The notes beneath the pieces were generated by a model. It searched no databases. It was not told the origin of the DNA and saw only the letters and a program-made list of their open reading frames with translations. Source: CAINDI01 sp037127585 (GTDB lineage: Bacteria; Verrucomicrobiota; Verrucomicrobiia; Palsa-1439). From it: 64,000 nt of DNA. Where the stretch lies: contig JBAXYB010000001.1 of assembly GCA_037127585.1 (NCBI GenBank), positions 24,066-88,065 of the forward strand. The letters run 5' to 3'. Positions 37,003-46,068 of the stretch are shown piece by piece (position 1 is the first letter of the stretch; every line of letters starts with the position of its first letter). A program made the translations under genes and the position numbers.

Positions 37003-37584
37003 TCATAAGGTCGTCAGCCATATCAACTGCGTTTCATCCGGCAGTTCAGCATACGCAAAGCGATCCATGCTACGAAGGATGCAACCCTGGGCCGCATAGA
37101 ACCGGCATGCCGGAACGTTGATGTTTTGAGTTTCAGCCAACAAAATTCGGCACCCTTGCTTCTCTGCCCATTCGGTGGCTGCAGTAAACAGCTTCGATCC
37201 AATGCCGTGACCTCGGTGGCGCGGATGGACGCGAATATCCCAGAGAACAGCGATGTCGTCTCTTCCTTCAAGCATCTCCAGTCCTGCTGTCTTGTAGGCC
37301 AAAACGCATCCCCCAACTCGTCGACCTGCGGTAACCGCTGACATCACTCCCCAATTAGCGATGTTCCATTTACTCGCCCATCGAGTTGGCCCTTCCCCCT
37401 TCAGGGCATCATAGTCTTTCGTGAATGGCGCATCGAGTTTGCGTTCCACAAGAGATATTCCACCCAGTCCGGAATCCTGAAGTTGAACGTCAAACACGCT
37501 GAGAACGTCATAGCGGATAGGAATCTCGCCATACGCTTCCAAGATACTGAGCGGTTCCTCCACGATCTTGCAGTCAAAAGTCAT
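37003..37584 (-). CDS. GNAT acetyltransferase similar to streptothricin acetyltransferases
   Basis: The protein has 193 residues from the ATG at 37584; longer frames upstream are not conserved. The acetyl-CoA-binding motif is RVHPRHRGHGIGSKLF (the R-x-x-G-x-G/A core), followed by WAEKQGCRILLAETQNINVP and ACRFYAAQGC. The ETQ-N-ACRFY block is characteristic of the streptothricin acetyltransferase branch, which acetylates the beta-lysine chain of the antibiotic. Other members acetylate different amines, so resistance is only possible, not shown. The gene is visibly richer in A and T than its neighbours and stands alone on its strand among relics, which suggests horizontal acquisition. Confidence 0.7.
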   Translation of the reverse strand: MTFDCKIVEEPLSILEAYGEIPIRYDVLSVFDVQLQDSGLGGISLVERKLDAPFTKDYDALKGEGPTRWASKWNIANWGVMSAVTAGRRVGGCVLAYKTAGLEMLEGRDDIAVLWDIRVHPRHRGHGIGSKLFTAATEWAEKQGCRILLAETQNINVPACRFYAAQGCILRSMDRFAYAELPDETQLIWLTTL

Positions 37585-37738
37585 GATTCTCTTCTGGCGA
37601 ACATTGGCCATAAGGCCTTGCACAAGATCGCGGATCTCGGCTATGGGGCCAACGTCTACAGCATCAGTTATAATGTCAACCCGGATAAGGGCCGGAAGAA
37701 ATGTCCCGCGCGTCTTTTCTCCCCCAACCATACCACTG

Positions 37739-37852
37739 ATGTATGATGAAGGGAAGAAAGGCCAGGCGCAATTCGTCATCGGCTGGCAGGACCGGGAGAA
37801 GAAGCTCTTTGAGCTTGCAGGCGAAGTTGCGGTCAAACTCAACTTTAAGTAG
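37739..37852 (+). pseudogene. Unrecognised C-terminal fragment
   Basis: A frame from ATG 37739 to TAG 37852 encodes 37 residues (GQAQFVIGWQDREKKLFELA and onward). The codon pattern and ending look like the C-terminus of a larger enzyme, but the family is not recognised. There is no ribosome site. It overlaps only the non-conserved 5' extension of the acetyltransferase frame. Confidence 0.3.
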
Positions 37853-37886
37853 CACAAAGAAAAGAGGCGGTTATCAGACGGAGATC

Positions 37887-38009
37887 ATGAAGCGCGCTTG
37901 GGACACGCAGGAGGCCATCGCGATCAAGCGCATCCTTACGGATTTCCGCGCGGGGGTGGCGCCGGCCAAGATGGAAAGCGGCACGAAGATGGGTTTCTTT
38001 TCACCCTAA
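37887..38009 (+). CDS. Small frame of unknown status
   Basis: ATG at 37887 is preceded by GGAG three bases upstream and gives 40 residues (MKRAWDTQEAIAIKRILTDF and onward), ending in TAA at 38009. It may be the start of a gene truncated by rearrangement. No family is recognised. Confidence 0.2.
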   Translation: MKRAWDTQEAIAIKRILTDFRAGVAPAKMESGTKMGFFSP

Positions 38010-38201
38010 AAGACGATGGGAAATTTTTTTGGAGACATTCACGCCTCTGCCCCAACCCTTGGGCGACTTCTTGACGACGCCCATCGACTGGGGCATGCTG
38101 CGATTTGCCGAGGGGACAGAATGATCCGGTGAGACAGGTAACGGCGGTCAACCGCTCCGTACCGGGTGAAAGAAAATCACAAGCAAGAAAAGGACATGAC
38201 A

Positions 38202-38981
38202 ATGCAGACGACGACGATTCATCCCCTGTTGAAACTGCCGCGGCTGACCCAGCAGCAGGTTGAGCGATATCATCAAGAAGGTTACGTCCTGACGGGGCGG
38301 ATCATCGACGATGCCACACTGGAAATGTTGCGACGGGAAGAAGCGCGGTTTCGCGGGACGCTAGGGCCGGGAGAACTGACGGTGTTTCGCAACCAGCTCT
38401 GTCACCACTCCGCCGTGATTCGCGAGGTGGCGACGCGCGGGGCACACTTGGATTGGGTCGAGCAACTGGTCGGGCCGAATGTTTGTCTCTGGTTCAACCA
38501 GTACGTCACCAAGATGCCGGACGCCCACAGCGGCAAAAGTGAGTTTCCCTGGCATCAGGACAACGGCTACAGCGTGATTGATCCGGCCACCAACGTGACG
38601 ATCTGGATCGCGTTGGATGATGTGGATGAGCAGAACGGCTGCGTCTGGGTGGTGCCGGGCAGCCACCAACGCGGGTTGTTGCCCCATCGGGCGAAGAATG
38701 CAGACAGTTGGCATCTCAGCGTGACCGTGGAGGGTGACGGCGTGCCGGCGCGGATGAAAGCGGGCGAAGCGGTGGTCTTCAGCGGCCTCACCTTGCACCG
38801 GTCCAAGTTGAACCACACCGACCGTCCGCGGCGGGCTTTTTTCTTGGAGTACACCGACGCGATCAGCACGTACTCGAAGAATGACGGCACGCGGCATCCG
38901 GTCGCCGTGGGGGGTCATTCATGGGTGGTGCGCGGGGCGATTGCCTGGCCGTCACCGTTGGCGTTGCCGATCTGCCGGTAA
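38202..38981 (+). CDS. Phytanoyl-CoA dioxygenase (PhyH)-family oxygenase
   Basis: The protein has 259 residues. ATG 38202 is preferred because AAAAGGA ends 7 bases before it. The non-heme iron site is visible: the HxD pair in FPWHQDNGYSVIDPATN and the distal His in LTLHRSKLNHTDRPRRAFFL, where the arginine after it binds 2-oxoglutarate. NVTIWIALDDVDEQNGCVWV, then VPGSH, is the standard PhyH block. The enzyme should hydroxylate or demethylate a small molecule using Fe(II), O2 and 2-oxoglutarate. It is 43 bases upstream of a UROD-like gene; the same two families also adjoin at 57966-59988. Confidence 0.85.
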   Translation: MQTTTIHPLLKLPRLTQQQVERYHQEGYVLTGRIIDDATLEMLRREEARFRGTLGPGELTVFRNQLCHHSAVIREVATRGAHLDWVEQLVGPNVCLWFNQYVTKMPDAHSGKSEFPWHQDNGYSVIDPATNVTIWIALDDVDEQNGCVWVVPGSHQRGLLPHRAKNADSWHLSVTVEGDGVPARMKAGEAVVFSGLTLHRSKLNHTDRPRRAFFLEYTDAISTYSKNDGTRHPVAVGGHSWVVRGAIAWPSPLALPICR

Positions 38982-39024
38982 TCCATGGATGGCAGATTGA
39001 TGAACAAAGATTGGGGCGGAAACA

Positions 39025-40098
39025 ATGGGAAAACTAATTGAAGAACGCAAGGCCCGCTGGACTGATTTTTATGACCTGAGCCAGAAGCCAAGTCAGATGT
39101 TTCTGATCCGGGTCCCGGAAACAGTACCGGAACAGGTTGTGCCGATGCCCGACCGGAAAATGGAGCGCATTGAATGGGCGTGGAATCAGTACCGGAGACA
39201 AAGGGAGAAAGCGGCCTGGCTGGATGATGACGCGATTCCCTATCTGCATGTGCATACCGGCACGGAGATTTTTGCGGCGGCCTTCGGGAGTCCGGTTCAC
39301 CAGGTTGGCAAGGACATGCCGTGTGCGTTACCGTTTATCACCGACGCCTCCCAGGTGTCGAAGATAAAAGTCCCCGATCTTGATACTCCCTGCTTAAGAA
39401 TCATCTTTGAGATTGCCGACGAACTGAAGAAGCGCGCCGGGCCGGACGCGATCTTGAGGATGGTGGATGTTCAGAGCCCGATGGGGATTGCTTCCTCGAT
39501 GTGGGCGAAAGACTCATTCTTTCTCGCGATCACCGATCAACCCGAGGCGGTCAAAGAGCTGGCCGCCAAAGTGAATCAGTTGATCGTTACTTTTCTTGAG
39601 GAATGGTTTCAGCGCTACGGGGCCGGTTTTGTCGCGCACTATCCGGATTACTACATGCCGAAGGGAATTACGCTGTCGGAAGATGAGATTGGCTGTGTGG
39701 GGCCGGAGGTATTCCACGATCTGTTTCGTCCGGAACTGGCCAAATTATCGCAGCATTTCGGGGGGATTGGTTTGCACTGCTGTGCCAACGCCCGGCATCA
39801 GTGGGCCGGTTTGAAGAGCATCCCGGGGTTGAAACTCCTGAATCTGAATCAATCAGAGGAGGTCTTGCGTGAGGCCTATTCTTTCTTTGGCGCCAACGTG
39901 CCGCAAATGCATATTCCGTGTGTGGGCACCTATCCGCTAACCTGGAAGGACCACCTTGACGGGCGCGTTGTGTTGGAGGTGCCGGTGGAGTCCAAGGAAC
40001 AAGCGATAGATCTGGCCGCCCAGATCAGGAAGAAAGTAAGCGTCAGCCAGGACTTTCAATTACCCACAAGTTGTGAGCGGGAAAAGAATTGTAAGTAG
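39025..40098 (+). CDS. UROD-like protein (MtaA/uroporphyrinogen-decarboxylase family), 3' end replaced by an IS
   Basis: The protein has 357 residues as annotated. It shows the UROD/methyltransferase barrel: LHVHTGTEIFAAAFGSP, QSPMGIASSMWAKDSFFLAI, then FGGIGLHCCANARHQWAGLK, whose His-Cys pair may bind a metal as in MtaA-type methyltransferases. Homology ends near VSVSQD. The last 15 residues (from base 40053) are encoded by the left end of an IS, so the natural C-terminus is lost. The true UROD substrate arginines are not evident, so heme synthesis is unlikely. It forms a pair with the upstream PhyH gene. Loss of only a short tail might leave the fold intact. Confidence 0.7.
   Translation: MGKLIEERKARWTDFYDLSQKPSQMFLIRVPETVPEQVVPMPDRKMERIEWAWNQYRRQREKAAWLDDDAIPYLHVHTGTEIFAAAFGSPVHQVGKDMPCALPFITDASQVSKIKVPDLDTPCLRIIFEIADELKKRAGPDAILRMVDVQSPMGIASSMWAKDSFFLAITDQPEAVKELAAKVNQLIVTFLEEWFQRYGAGFVAHYPDYYMPKGITLSEDEIGCVGPEVFHDLFRPELAKLSQHFGGIGLHCCANARHQWAGLKSIPGLKLLNLNQSEEVLREAYSFFGANVPQMHIPCVGTYPLTWKDHLDGRVVLEVPVESKEQAIDLAAQIRKKVSVSQDFQLPTSCEREKNCK
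40053..40073 (+). repeat. Left terminal inverted repeat of the IS4-type element
   Basis: It begins CTTTCAATTACCC and matches the reverse complement of 41124-41144 at 20 of 21 positions. It lies inside the reading frame of the UROD-like gene and supplies its last codons. Confidence 0.85.
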
Positions 40099-41102
40099 GC
40101 CGGGCGCAAGGATATATTTTGATTCCGGTTTGGTCGCGGTTGTAGTTCAGCATAGGTATGCGAATCAAGAAAGCCCCCCCACGCCAACAGAAACTGCAAT
40201 TCACTCGCCTGCCCAGACATGGACTGATCATGAAGTGGGCGGCGGCCATTTTAACGATGTGCGGTTGGCCAGGCGTTTCAGTAAACTGATGCGAATGATG
40301 TCCAATGGCATTGGCGAAAGCGTCCCTTCTGCCTGTCAGGACTGGGCCAATACCAAAGCGGCGTATCGCTTCTTCGCCAATGAGAATGTGAGCGAAGAGC
40401 ACATCTTGTGTCGATCGGTTGGCCGAAGATGGCGACCACACAATTGCCGAACGGATGCGCCAGGCAAAAGTTAAAGGGGTGCACCGTATTCAGGCTTGGA
40501 GCAAGACGGGCGAGCTTTATGAAGCGGACTTGGAAATCAAGTATGAGTCCCTGCAGGTTCTTCCTCCCATCGGCAAACAGAAAGACTATCCGCAACTGTC
40601 GCTTACGGTCATTCACGCCACCGAACGTGGAAGACCGAGGGGGCGGGAAAAGATTGTCTGGAAGTTGATCACGAACCTCCCGGTGGACTCTCGCTCGTCG
40701 GCCATCGAGAAACTGAAGTGGTATGCCCGGCGGTGGAAGATCGAACTGTTCCACAAAATCCTGAAGTCCGGCTGCAAAGCCGAGGAGTCCAAATTGCGAA
40801 GCTCAGAAAGATTGGCGAACTTGATCTCGATCTTCTGCATTATCGGCTGGCGAATCTTCTGGATGACAATACTGAACCGAACGGAGCCCAACCAGTCTCC
40901 CGCCATCGCTCTGACCGCAACCGAAGTATGTCTGCTGGATGAACTGGTCAAAGCCAAACCGTGCCGCTCGCACTCCAAGAAAACAATCTCACGCTACCTC
41001 ATCAAAATCGCGCGCCTCGGTGGCTATCTCGCCCGCGCCTCTGATCCTCCTCCCGGGAACATGGTCATGTGGCGAGGCATGTCCCGACTTAATGACATTT
41101 AA
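40073..41102 (+). pseudogene. IS4/Tn5-like transposase, internally deleted
   Basis: The N-terminal DNA-binding domain is present (GGGHFNDVRLARRFSKLMRM, then WANTKAAYRFFANENVSEEH) up to about base 40405. The frame then changes, and the protein resumes inside the catalytic core at LAEDGDHTIAERMRQAKVKG. The C-terminal YREK signature is intact (YARRWKIELFHKILKSGCKA), as is the ending GGYLARASDPPPGNMVMWRG. The first two catalytic aspartates lie in the deleted part. The element could move only with help from a related transposase. Confidence 0.85.
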
Positions 41103-42679
41103 CTGGGATTCTCATAGGGCGCCCAACTTGGGGGTAATTGAAAGCACTGATCCAGAGCCGCGCCCGTCTCGTCTCCCCTCACCTGTGGGCCCTCCGGGAA
41201 CACGAGATCGGCCCCGCTCTGCCGCAGCGCGTCCCACACCGGCCGGGCGATGAACCGCGCGCCGTCGAGGTGGATCCGCGCGTATTGTTTCAGTCGCGCG
41301 GGTCGCTGAAGAATGGTGTCATCGAGCACGACATCAACTGCCCTGCCCTGACGGCGCAGTTTCTGGAAACAGGCCTTCGCTGTTTCCAACACTGCGCCGG
41401 GCTGTTCCTCCCACTCGCGGAACCTTCGCAGGTAGCTGTCCCATTTGCCCACGTACACGGCGTCGGCTGCCACCGGAATCGTGAACTCGCCCTGCTTCGC
41501 GGCGGCGGCGTGCTGGAACATCCCCGCCGCCACGCCCCGCTCATAGTCACGGAGCTCAGACCAATTGGCATGGCAGACGTAATCAGCCCCGTGCTCGTAA
41601 CACCAGCGCGTCTGATCGGCGTAGAGCGTCGAAAGCTGCGGCTCGCAATGCAGTCGGCGGTACATGTCCGGGCCATCGAGTTCGACGGCCACTTTCTTCC
41701 CACCCGCCCGCGCAATGGCCATTTCCCAGGCGTAGTCGTCGGTCGGCGCGGGATCGACGAAAATCCACTCGCAGTTCTCGGCCCAGTGGAAGGCGCTGAT
41801 CGCGCCGCGCAGCATCCCGACCGGACAGACGATGCGGCCCACCTGCGGCCCATACTCGGCCCGGGCATCGCCGGCCTTGAGGGCGTCGTGCAGGGCGTCG
41901 AAGAAACGGCGCCCGGCCCACTCGCGATACTTCATAAAGTCCACATACCGGGCGTCCGGCCGGTCGCCCCTCATCGTTTCCCCGGGCCGCCAGGCGATGG
42001 ATACGTCATTCCACGTCGCGTACTGCGTCAACCACGCCGCGTTGAGTTTATCGAGCGACGGGTAGACGGCCTGCAGATAGGTGCGGAACTGCCGCTGCGC
42101 CGCCGGCGAATAATCGGTCCAGATTGTGCCGTGATATTCTGATTCAAAGGAACAGGCGAAGGCGCTGCAATAAAAAAGGTTCGGCAGACCGCGGCAATGC
42201 TCGGCCACCTGGCGGTAAAAGCCCTGCAAACCGGCGATGGTTTGCGGGTCAGCAAAACCGTGAAAGGGCGAAGAGATCACGCCGGGCCACTCGCCCTGCA
42301 CTAGGTTTCCGTCCGCGTCGCACAGGAGCGCGTCACGATTCGCCATCGCCCATGCCGGCATCATCCGCGAGTTCAATTTCAGTTGCAGGGTCAGTCCCGC
42401 GTCCACGATGACGTCGAGATAGGCATCGTATCCGGTGAAATCGTACGTCCCGCGCTGCGCTTCGATGTCGGCCCACGACAGGTCGAGGCTGATGTTGTTG
42501 TACCCCAGGCGCCGATGCAGGTGCACATATTTCTTCCACGTCGCCAGTCCCCCGCACCACGCGCGACTCCAGGACCGGATCGTGTAGCCATGCGCCCGGC
42601 CCGCGCCGGGGTACTGCGGAGCGGCCAATTCACCGGTTTTCAAATAATCATAGATGGTCTGGTTTGTCTCGGAACTCAT
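41099..42679 (-). CDS. GH42-like beta-galactosidase-type protein, 3' end replaced by an IS
   Basis: The protein has 526 residues; GGAG lies about 10 bases before the ATG. The sequence YVHLHRRLGYNNISLDLSWA, then IVDAGLTLQLKLNSRMMPAW, fits the start of a GH42/GH-A TIM barrel. Later, NLFYCSAFACSFESEYHGTI could hold the acid/base glutamate and WEMAIARAGGKKVAVELDGP the nucleophile region. Residues after about 510 (FQLPPSWAPYENPS) are encoded by the right end of the IS at 40053-41144, so the C-terminus is lost. No signal peptide is seen. The exact GH family is not certain. Confidence 0.65.
   Translation of the reverse strand: MSSETNQTIYDYLKTGELAAPQYPGAGRAHGYTIRSWSRAWCGGLATWKKYVHLHRRLGYNNISLDLSWADIEAQRGTYDFTGYDAYLDVIVDAGLTLQLKLNSRMMPAWAMANRDALLCDADGNLVQGEWPGVISSPFHGFADPQTIAGLQGFYRQVAEHCRGLPNLFYCSAFACSFESEYHGTIWTDYSPAAQRQFRTYLQAVYPSLDKLNAAWLTQYATWNDVSIAWRPGETMRGDRPDARYVDFMKYREWAGRRFFDALHDALKAGDARAEYGPQVGRIVCPVGMLRGAISAFHWAENCEWIFVDPAPTDDYAWEMAIARAGGKKVAVELDGPDMYRRLHCEPQLSTLYADQTRWCYEHGADYVCHANWSELRDYERGVAAGMFQHAAAAKQGEFTIPVAADAVYVGKWDSYLRRFREWEEQPGAVLETAKACFQKLRRQGRAVDVVLDDTILQRPARLKQYARIHLDGARFIARPVWDALRQSGADLVFPEGPQVRGDETGAALDQCFQLPPSWAPYENPS
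41124..41144 (-). repeat. Right terminal inverted repeat of the IS4-type element
   Basis: It is complementary to the left repeat at 40053-40073 with one mismatch. The stop codon of the convergent GH42-like gene (41099-41101) lies inside the element, 25 bases beyond this repeat. Confidence 0.85.
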
Positions 42680-42793
42680 GGAATCGGTTCTCCGTGAACG
42701 CGGTTATAGCTCGCACCGCACTTTGGCGGCAACGCTAGAGGCACACGCCTGTTCGATTTTGTTCCTGGTCAACGGATCAGGAGCATTCGTCCG

Positions 42794-43040
42794 TCACGGC
42801 TGGGTGTCTCCAGCCGGCTCCGTGATTGCAAACGTCACCGGTTCCGTCTTGACGTGGCTTGTCCAGAAGGCGACATCCATCTTACGCACCGGACCTTCCT
42901 GCAGATCTCCTTTTCTGATTGTTTTGCTTGCAGGGTGCGTCACCGCACCGGCGGTATGGTTCCCGGCAACCATATTACCCGGCGCGGTGAAACTGCCGGA
43001 GAACGCCCTGTAATCGTTGCACTTCCGCGTGGCTTGGCGG
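42794..43040 (-). pseudogene. Unrecognised C-terminal fragment downstream of the GH94 gene
   Basis: Reading leftward from about 43040 there is an open frame of about 80 residues (RAFSGSFTAPGNMVAGNHTA and onward, then EPVTFAITEPAGDTQP) ending in TGA at 42794-42796. It has no start codon or ribosome site. The composition suits the C-terminus of a secreted protein. I do not recognise its family. Confidence 0.3.
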
Positions 43041-43057
43041 CTTTCTGACCGTTCAAA

Positions 43058-45376
43058 TCACTCTTGCCCGATGTGACAGTCAACTTGGATGACGGATTTT
43101 CTCAACCCCTCTTTCGGGATCAGAATCAAATCGCCGATGATCGGTTTCCCGTCCACATAAATCGCCGCGGGCCGGCCCCGGCGAATGTGAATTTCATAGT
43201 TCGTGCCGCGGAACGGACGGACGAACCGGACGTGCTTCCACACGGAAGGCAGTTGCGGTCGCAGTTGGAATCCTTCCCGTGTCCGGCGGAAACCGAGCAG
43301 CCGATCCACGACGTTCAGGAAATTCCACGCCACAGTCCCGGTGCGCCAGGGATCGTCCGAGATGTGTCGTTTCATCCGCCAGGCGGTCGGACCGACGTAG
43401 CCATTGACCTGCGCGTATGGCTCCGACCTCTCCGCCGCCGGCAGAATCCGCCGCAACGTGTCGTACGCCTTGTCGTTTCGGCCGGCCTCGAAATCGGCGG
43501 CGATCTTGAAGCTGGCTGCGTGGCAATAAACGTTGCCGTTGGTGCAGAACCCCGGCGGCGTGCCGGTCAGTTGACCGATGCCCGGATCGTACTCCGAGAA
43601 GGGCGGCCAGTGATGCACCGGGCCCACCGGCGTGTCCACGATCGTCTCCAGCCGCTTGGCGATCCGGGTGTACGCCTTGGCGTCGAGCACGCCGGACAAG
43701 ATCGCCCACGATTGCGGGTTGATAAAGTACCGCCCTTCCCGGGACTTGCGGGAACCGATCCGTTTCCCATCGTCGTTGATCGCGTAGATGAAATGGTCGC
43801 CATCCCAGCCGTGTTTGAGAATCGCCTTCCGCACCATCTTGTACCGGCGGGCGCAGAGTTGTGCGATGCGCCGGTCCCCGCGCCACGCGGCAATCTGGCC
43901 GACCAACCGCAGCACCCGCGCCAACGCAAAACTCATCCAGACACCCTCCCCCTTGCCGCCCGCGCCGGCTTTGTCGATCAGATCATTCCAGTCACCGCAG
44001 TGCAAGAGGCTCAGCCCGTGCCGGCCGCGGTCGTTCCACAAGAATTCCAGCGCCCGCAGGTTGTGTTCCCAGATCGTCCCCTCCCCCTGGTCGGAATACT
44101 CCACGACCTGGTTTAACAACGACAGGTCGCCGGTCTCGCGCAGCAGCGCGTCGGTGGCGTGGCTGATCCACGACGGCGAATCGGCGTAATGTTTGTCCGC
44201 CGACGCGATGTCCATGCTCGGCACGCGGAACGCCCGTGGACAGAACCCGTCGCTGCGCTGGTTGCGTAACGCCTTCTGCAACATCGCCAGCGCCCGATCG
44301 GGATTGATGATGCTCATACCGGCTGCGTCCTGACACGTATCCCGGTACCCTTTGAAATAAAACCGCGCCCAATCGGCCATCAGGTACAGCTGATGCTTGA
44401 GCCAGACATTGAACAGCCGGTTGAAATCGCCGTCCGGCGTTTCGAGCCGCAGGCCGCCAAGCCGGCGGACATTCGCCGCCTTCATCGCCCGGAACTCTTG
44501 CTCGATCTTGACGGTATTCGCAAACGCGTTGCGCATCCGCCGGGCCTCGTGGATGTTCATCACAATCCCCAGAACGAAATTGATCCGCCGCGCTTTGCCG
44601 GGCGCGAGCCGGAGGTTGTGTTGCATCGCGCCGACGAGGTACTCGTGGCTGGCCACGCTGTTGCCCAACCGGCCTTGCATCACCCGTTCCGGCCGCGCGT
44701 AGCTCCGGTCGCTCCCCAGAAAGTAATCGCGACTGACATCCCAACGGGCCGGCCGCACGTCGGCAAACATGAACGCCCGGTAGCGTTCGTCCACCACCGT
44801 GTGCGTCAGGTTCTTGAAAAACAGGAACCCGTCGCGCGGCTCGTACGCCGCGCTCAAGCCGCCGACGTAGCCGTACGGCATGTTGACGCCATCGAGCATG
44901 ACGTTGGCGACCGTGAACAGCGAGAGGTTGCGGGCCCGGCGCGATTCGTTCGTCACCCGGACCGTCCAAATCTCGCCGGAATCCCGGCGCGGCACGAACA
45001 CCCGAAATTCCACCCGGATGCCGTTCTTCTTGGTGGTCAGGATCGAATAACCGAGTCCGTGCCGGCACTCAAACTCGTCGTGCCTGGTCCAGCACGGCAG
45101 ATAACCGGCGCTCCAGACTTCGCCGGAGGTGTTGTCGCGGACATACAACCACCGGGGATCTTCGCGCATGTCCTGTTTGCCGAAGAGGTTCGTCACCACA
45201 CCGCCTTCGCTCTGGTACAGCGAACAACCGTTCAAGCTCTGCCCCGCACAGGCGAGGTAGGTCGGGTTCCAGAAGAAGTTGAACCAATCCCGTGGCGTCT
45301 GCGGGGTCGCGACCACGTACTCCAGACCGTCCGGACTAAAATGCCCGTAATTCCTTCCTGTCTTCATAGTCTTCAT
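43058..45376 (-). CDS. Glycoside phosphorylase (GH94, cellobiose/chitobiose phosphorylase family)
   Basis: The protein has 772 residues from ATG 45376; a second ATG at 45367 lies in a short direct repeat (TCTTCATAG twice). It begins NYGHFSPDGLEYVVATPQTP, typical of GH94. The N-terminal beta-sandwich is followed by the (alpha/alpha)6 barrel, with GYRDTCQDAAG, and SLLHCGDWNDLIDKAG holding the catalytic acid Asp (WND). GTPPGFCTNGNVYCHAASFK and TGTVAWNFL are also family blocks. GH94 enzymes split beta-linked disaccharides with phosphate, saving ATP. The protein lacks a signal peptide and acts in the cytoplasm. The linkage specificity is not readable. Confidence 0.85.
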   Translation of the reverse strand: MKTMKTGRNYGHFSPDGLEYVVATPQTPRDWFNFFWNPTYLACAGQSLNGCSLYQSEGGVVTNLFGKQDMREDPRWLYVRDNTSGEVWSAGYLPCWTRHDEFECRHGLGYSILTTKKNGIRVEFRVFVPRRDSGEIWTVRVTNESRRARNLSLFTVANVMLDGVNMPYGYVGGLSAAYEPRDGFLFFKNLTHTVVDERYRAFMFADVRPARWDVSRDYFLGSDRSYARPERVMQGRLGNSVASHEYLVGAMQHNLRLAPGKARRINFVLGIVMNIHEARRMRNAFANTVKIEQEFRAMKAANVRRLGGLRLETPDGDFNRLFNVWLKHQLYLMADWARFYFKGYRDTCQDAAGMSIINPDRALAMLQKALRNQRSDGFCPRAFRVPSMDIASADKHYADSPSWISHATDALLRETGDLSLLNQVVEYSDQGEGTIWEHNLRALEFLWNDRGRHGLSLLHCGDWNDLIDKAGAGGKGEGVWMSFALARVLRLVGQIAAWRGDRRIAQLCARRYKMVRKAILKHGWDGDHFIYAINDDGKRIGSRKSREGRYFINPQSWAILSGVLDAKAYTRIAKRLETIVDTPVGPVHHWPPFSEYDPGIGQLTGTPPGFCTNGNVYCHAASFKIAADFEAGRNDKAYDTLRRILPAAERSEPYAQVNGYVGPTAWRMKRHISDDPWRTGTVAWNFLNVVDRLLGFRRTREGFQLRPQLPSVWKHVRFVRPFRGTNYEIHIRRGRPAAIYVDGKPIIGDLILIPKEGLRKSVIQVDCHIGQE

Positions 45377-45850
45377 AGTCTTCGTCAAGTTACCGGCAGC
45401 TTGGCGACTGTCGCGCGCACCGGGACATTCTCCGCGTCCAGCATGAGTGTCAGAGGCGACCGATGCCATCGATCTCAAACCGACATCTCCCATCCGACCG
45501 ATCTCCGCGACTATCGCGAGGGGTTACCGCTCCTTGAAATATCAATCCTATGATATCTGAGATATTCTGCAAGCAAATGTTTGCCAGACCAGAATCTTGA
45601 CGGTCTTGCTTCCGTCCGCGTGCGGCCGTTGAATTGTAGATCCGGCGCTCGGTGCCGTGTAGACCGGACAGACGCGGCGTTCACCCCGAAGGCTTTCGGG
45701 GTAGGGGCCGCCGCGGCTACAACGAGATCGTAAAGATTCGGGTGCCAGAATTCGCCAACGGTAAACGCAGCGATCCCGGAGGGGCGGGTGGGCCGGCGCG
45801 GCGCGACGCCCCAGCGGTTGCGGGAGTTGACGCATCCGGTTGGGCGCCGT
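45377..45850. other. Gap upstream of the GH94 gene
   Basis: The 474 bases contain the GH94 promoter region, a 13-bp palindrome (45553-45565) and the degenerate tail of an esterase relic (leftward continuation of 45851-46042 without clear similarity). No other gene is recognised. Confidence 0.4.
45553..45565. promoter_or_regulatory. 13-bp palindrome, possible operator of the GH94 gene
   Basis: ATATCTGAGATAT is a perfect inverted repeat (6 + 1 + 6) in an A/T-rich patch about 180 bases upstream of the GH94 start. No other copy was noticed in the window. A regulator-binding role is only inferred from the symmetry. Confidence 0.3.
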
Positions 45851-46042
45851 GTTCGACCAGGCCGCGTGAGACCCGCCGGAGCCGTGCAGCGCATCGAGGA
45901 CAGGATCACGCGCTTCCGTCCGGGATGCATATTCCGGCGGCAGCCCGACAGTGGCCTTGATTTTCCCGCCCATGGACTTCGAGGGGACGGTGAACTCCTC
46001 GATGGTGCAACCGTCAGGAGCAACTGCGATTTCCCTTGGCAC
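45851..46042 (-). pseudogene. Relic of a second esterase gene (N-terminal part)
   Basis: Sixty-four residues match the N-terminal part of the esterase at 19811-20828: EIAVAPDGCTIEEFTVPSKS against EITVASDGCAIKKFFVPSKS, and LHGSGGSHAAWS in both. Conserved residues have already decayed (YPVLYGLHG became DPVLDALHG). After 45851 the similarity disappears, before the catalytic serine. At its 5' end it abuts a ComM fragment on the other strand. Confidence 0.75.
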
Positions 46043-46068
46043 TCCCGCTGTGGCGGCCGGTTTGGCTC

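Larger units (their letters stand above)
40053..41144 (+). mobile_element. IS4-family (Tn5-like) element with internal deletion
   Basis: The 1,092-bp element has terminal inverted repeats at 40053-40073 and 41124-41144 (20 of 21 bases complementary, outer end CTTTCAATTACCC). It carries one broken transposase gene. Complete members of this group are about 1.4-1.6 kb, so roughly 0.4 kb is missing internally. No 9-bp target duplication is present (CAGCCAGGA left, CACTGATCC right), so the flanks have probably been rearranged. Confidence 0.8.

Noticed and set aside
42654..43013. A 119-codon plus-strand frame between the GH42-like and GH94 genes
   Set aside because: It begins inside the 5' end of the GH42-like gene and has no ribosome site. 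The minus strand of the same stretch looks more like protein.
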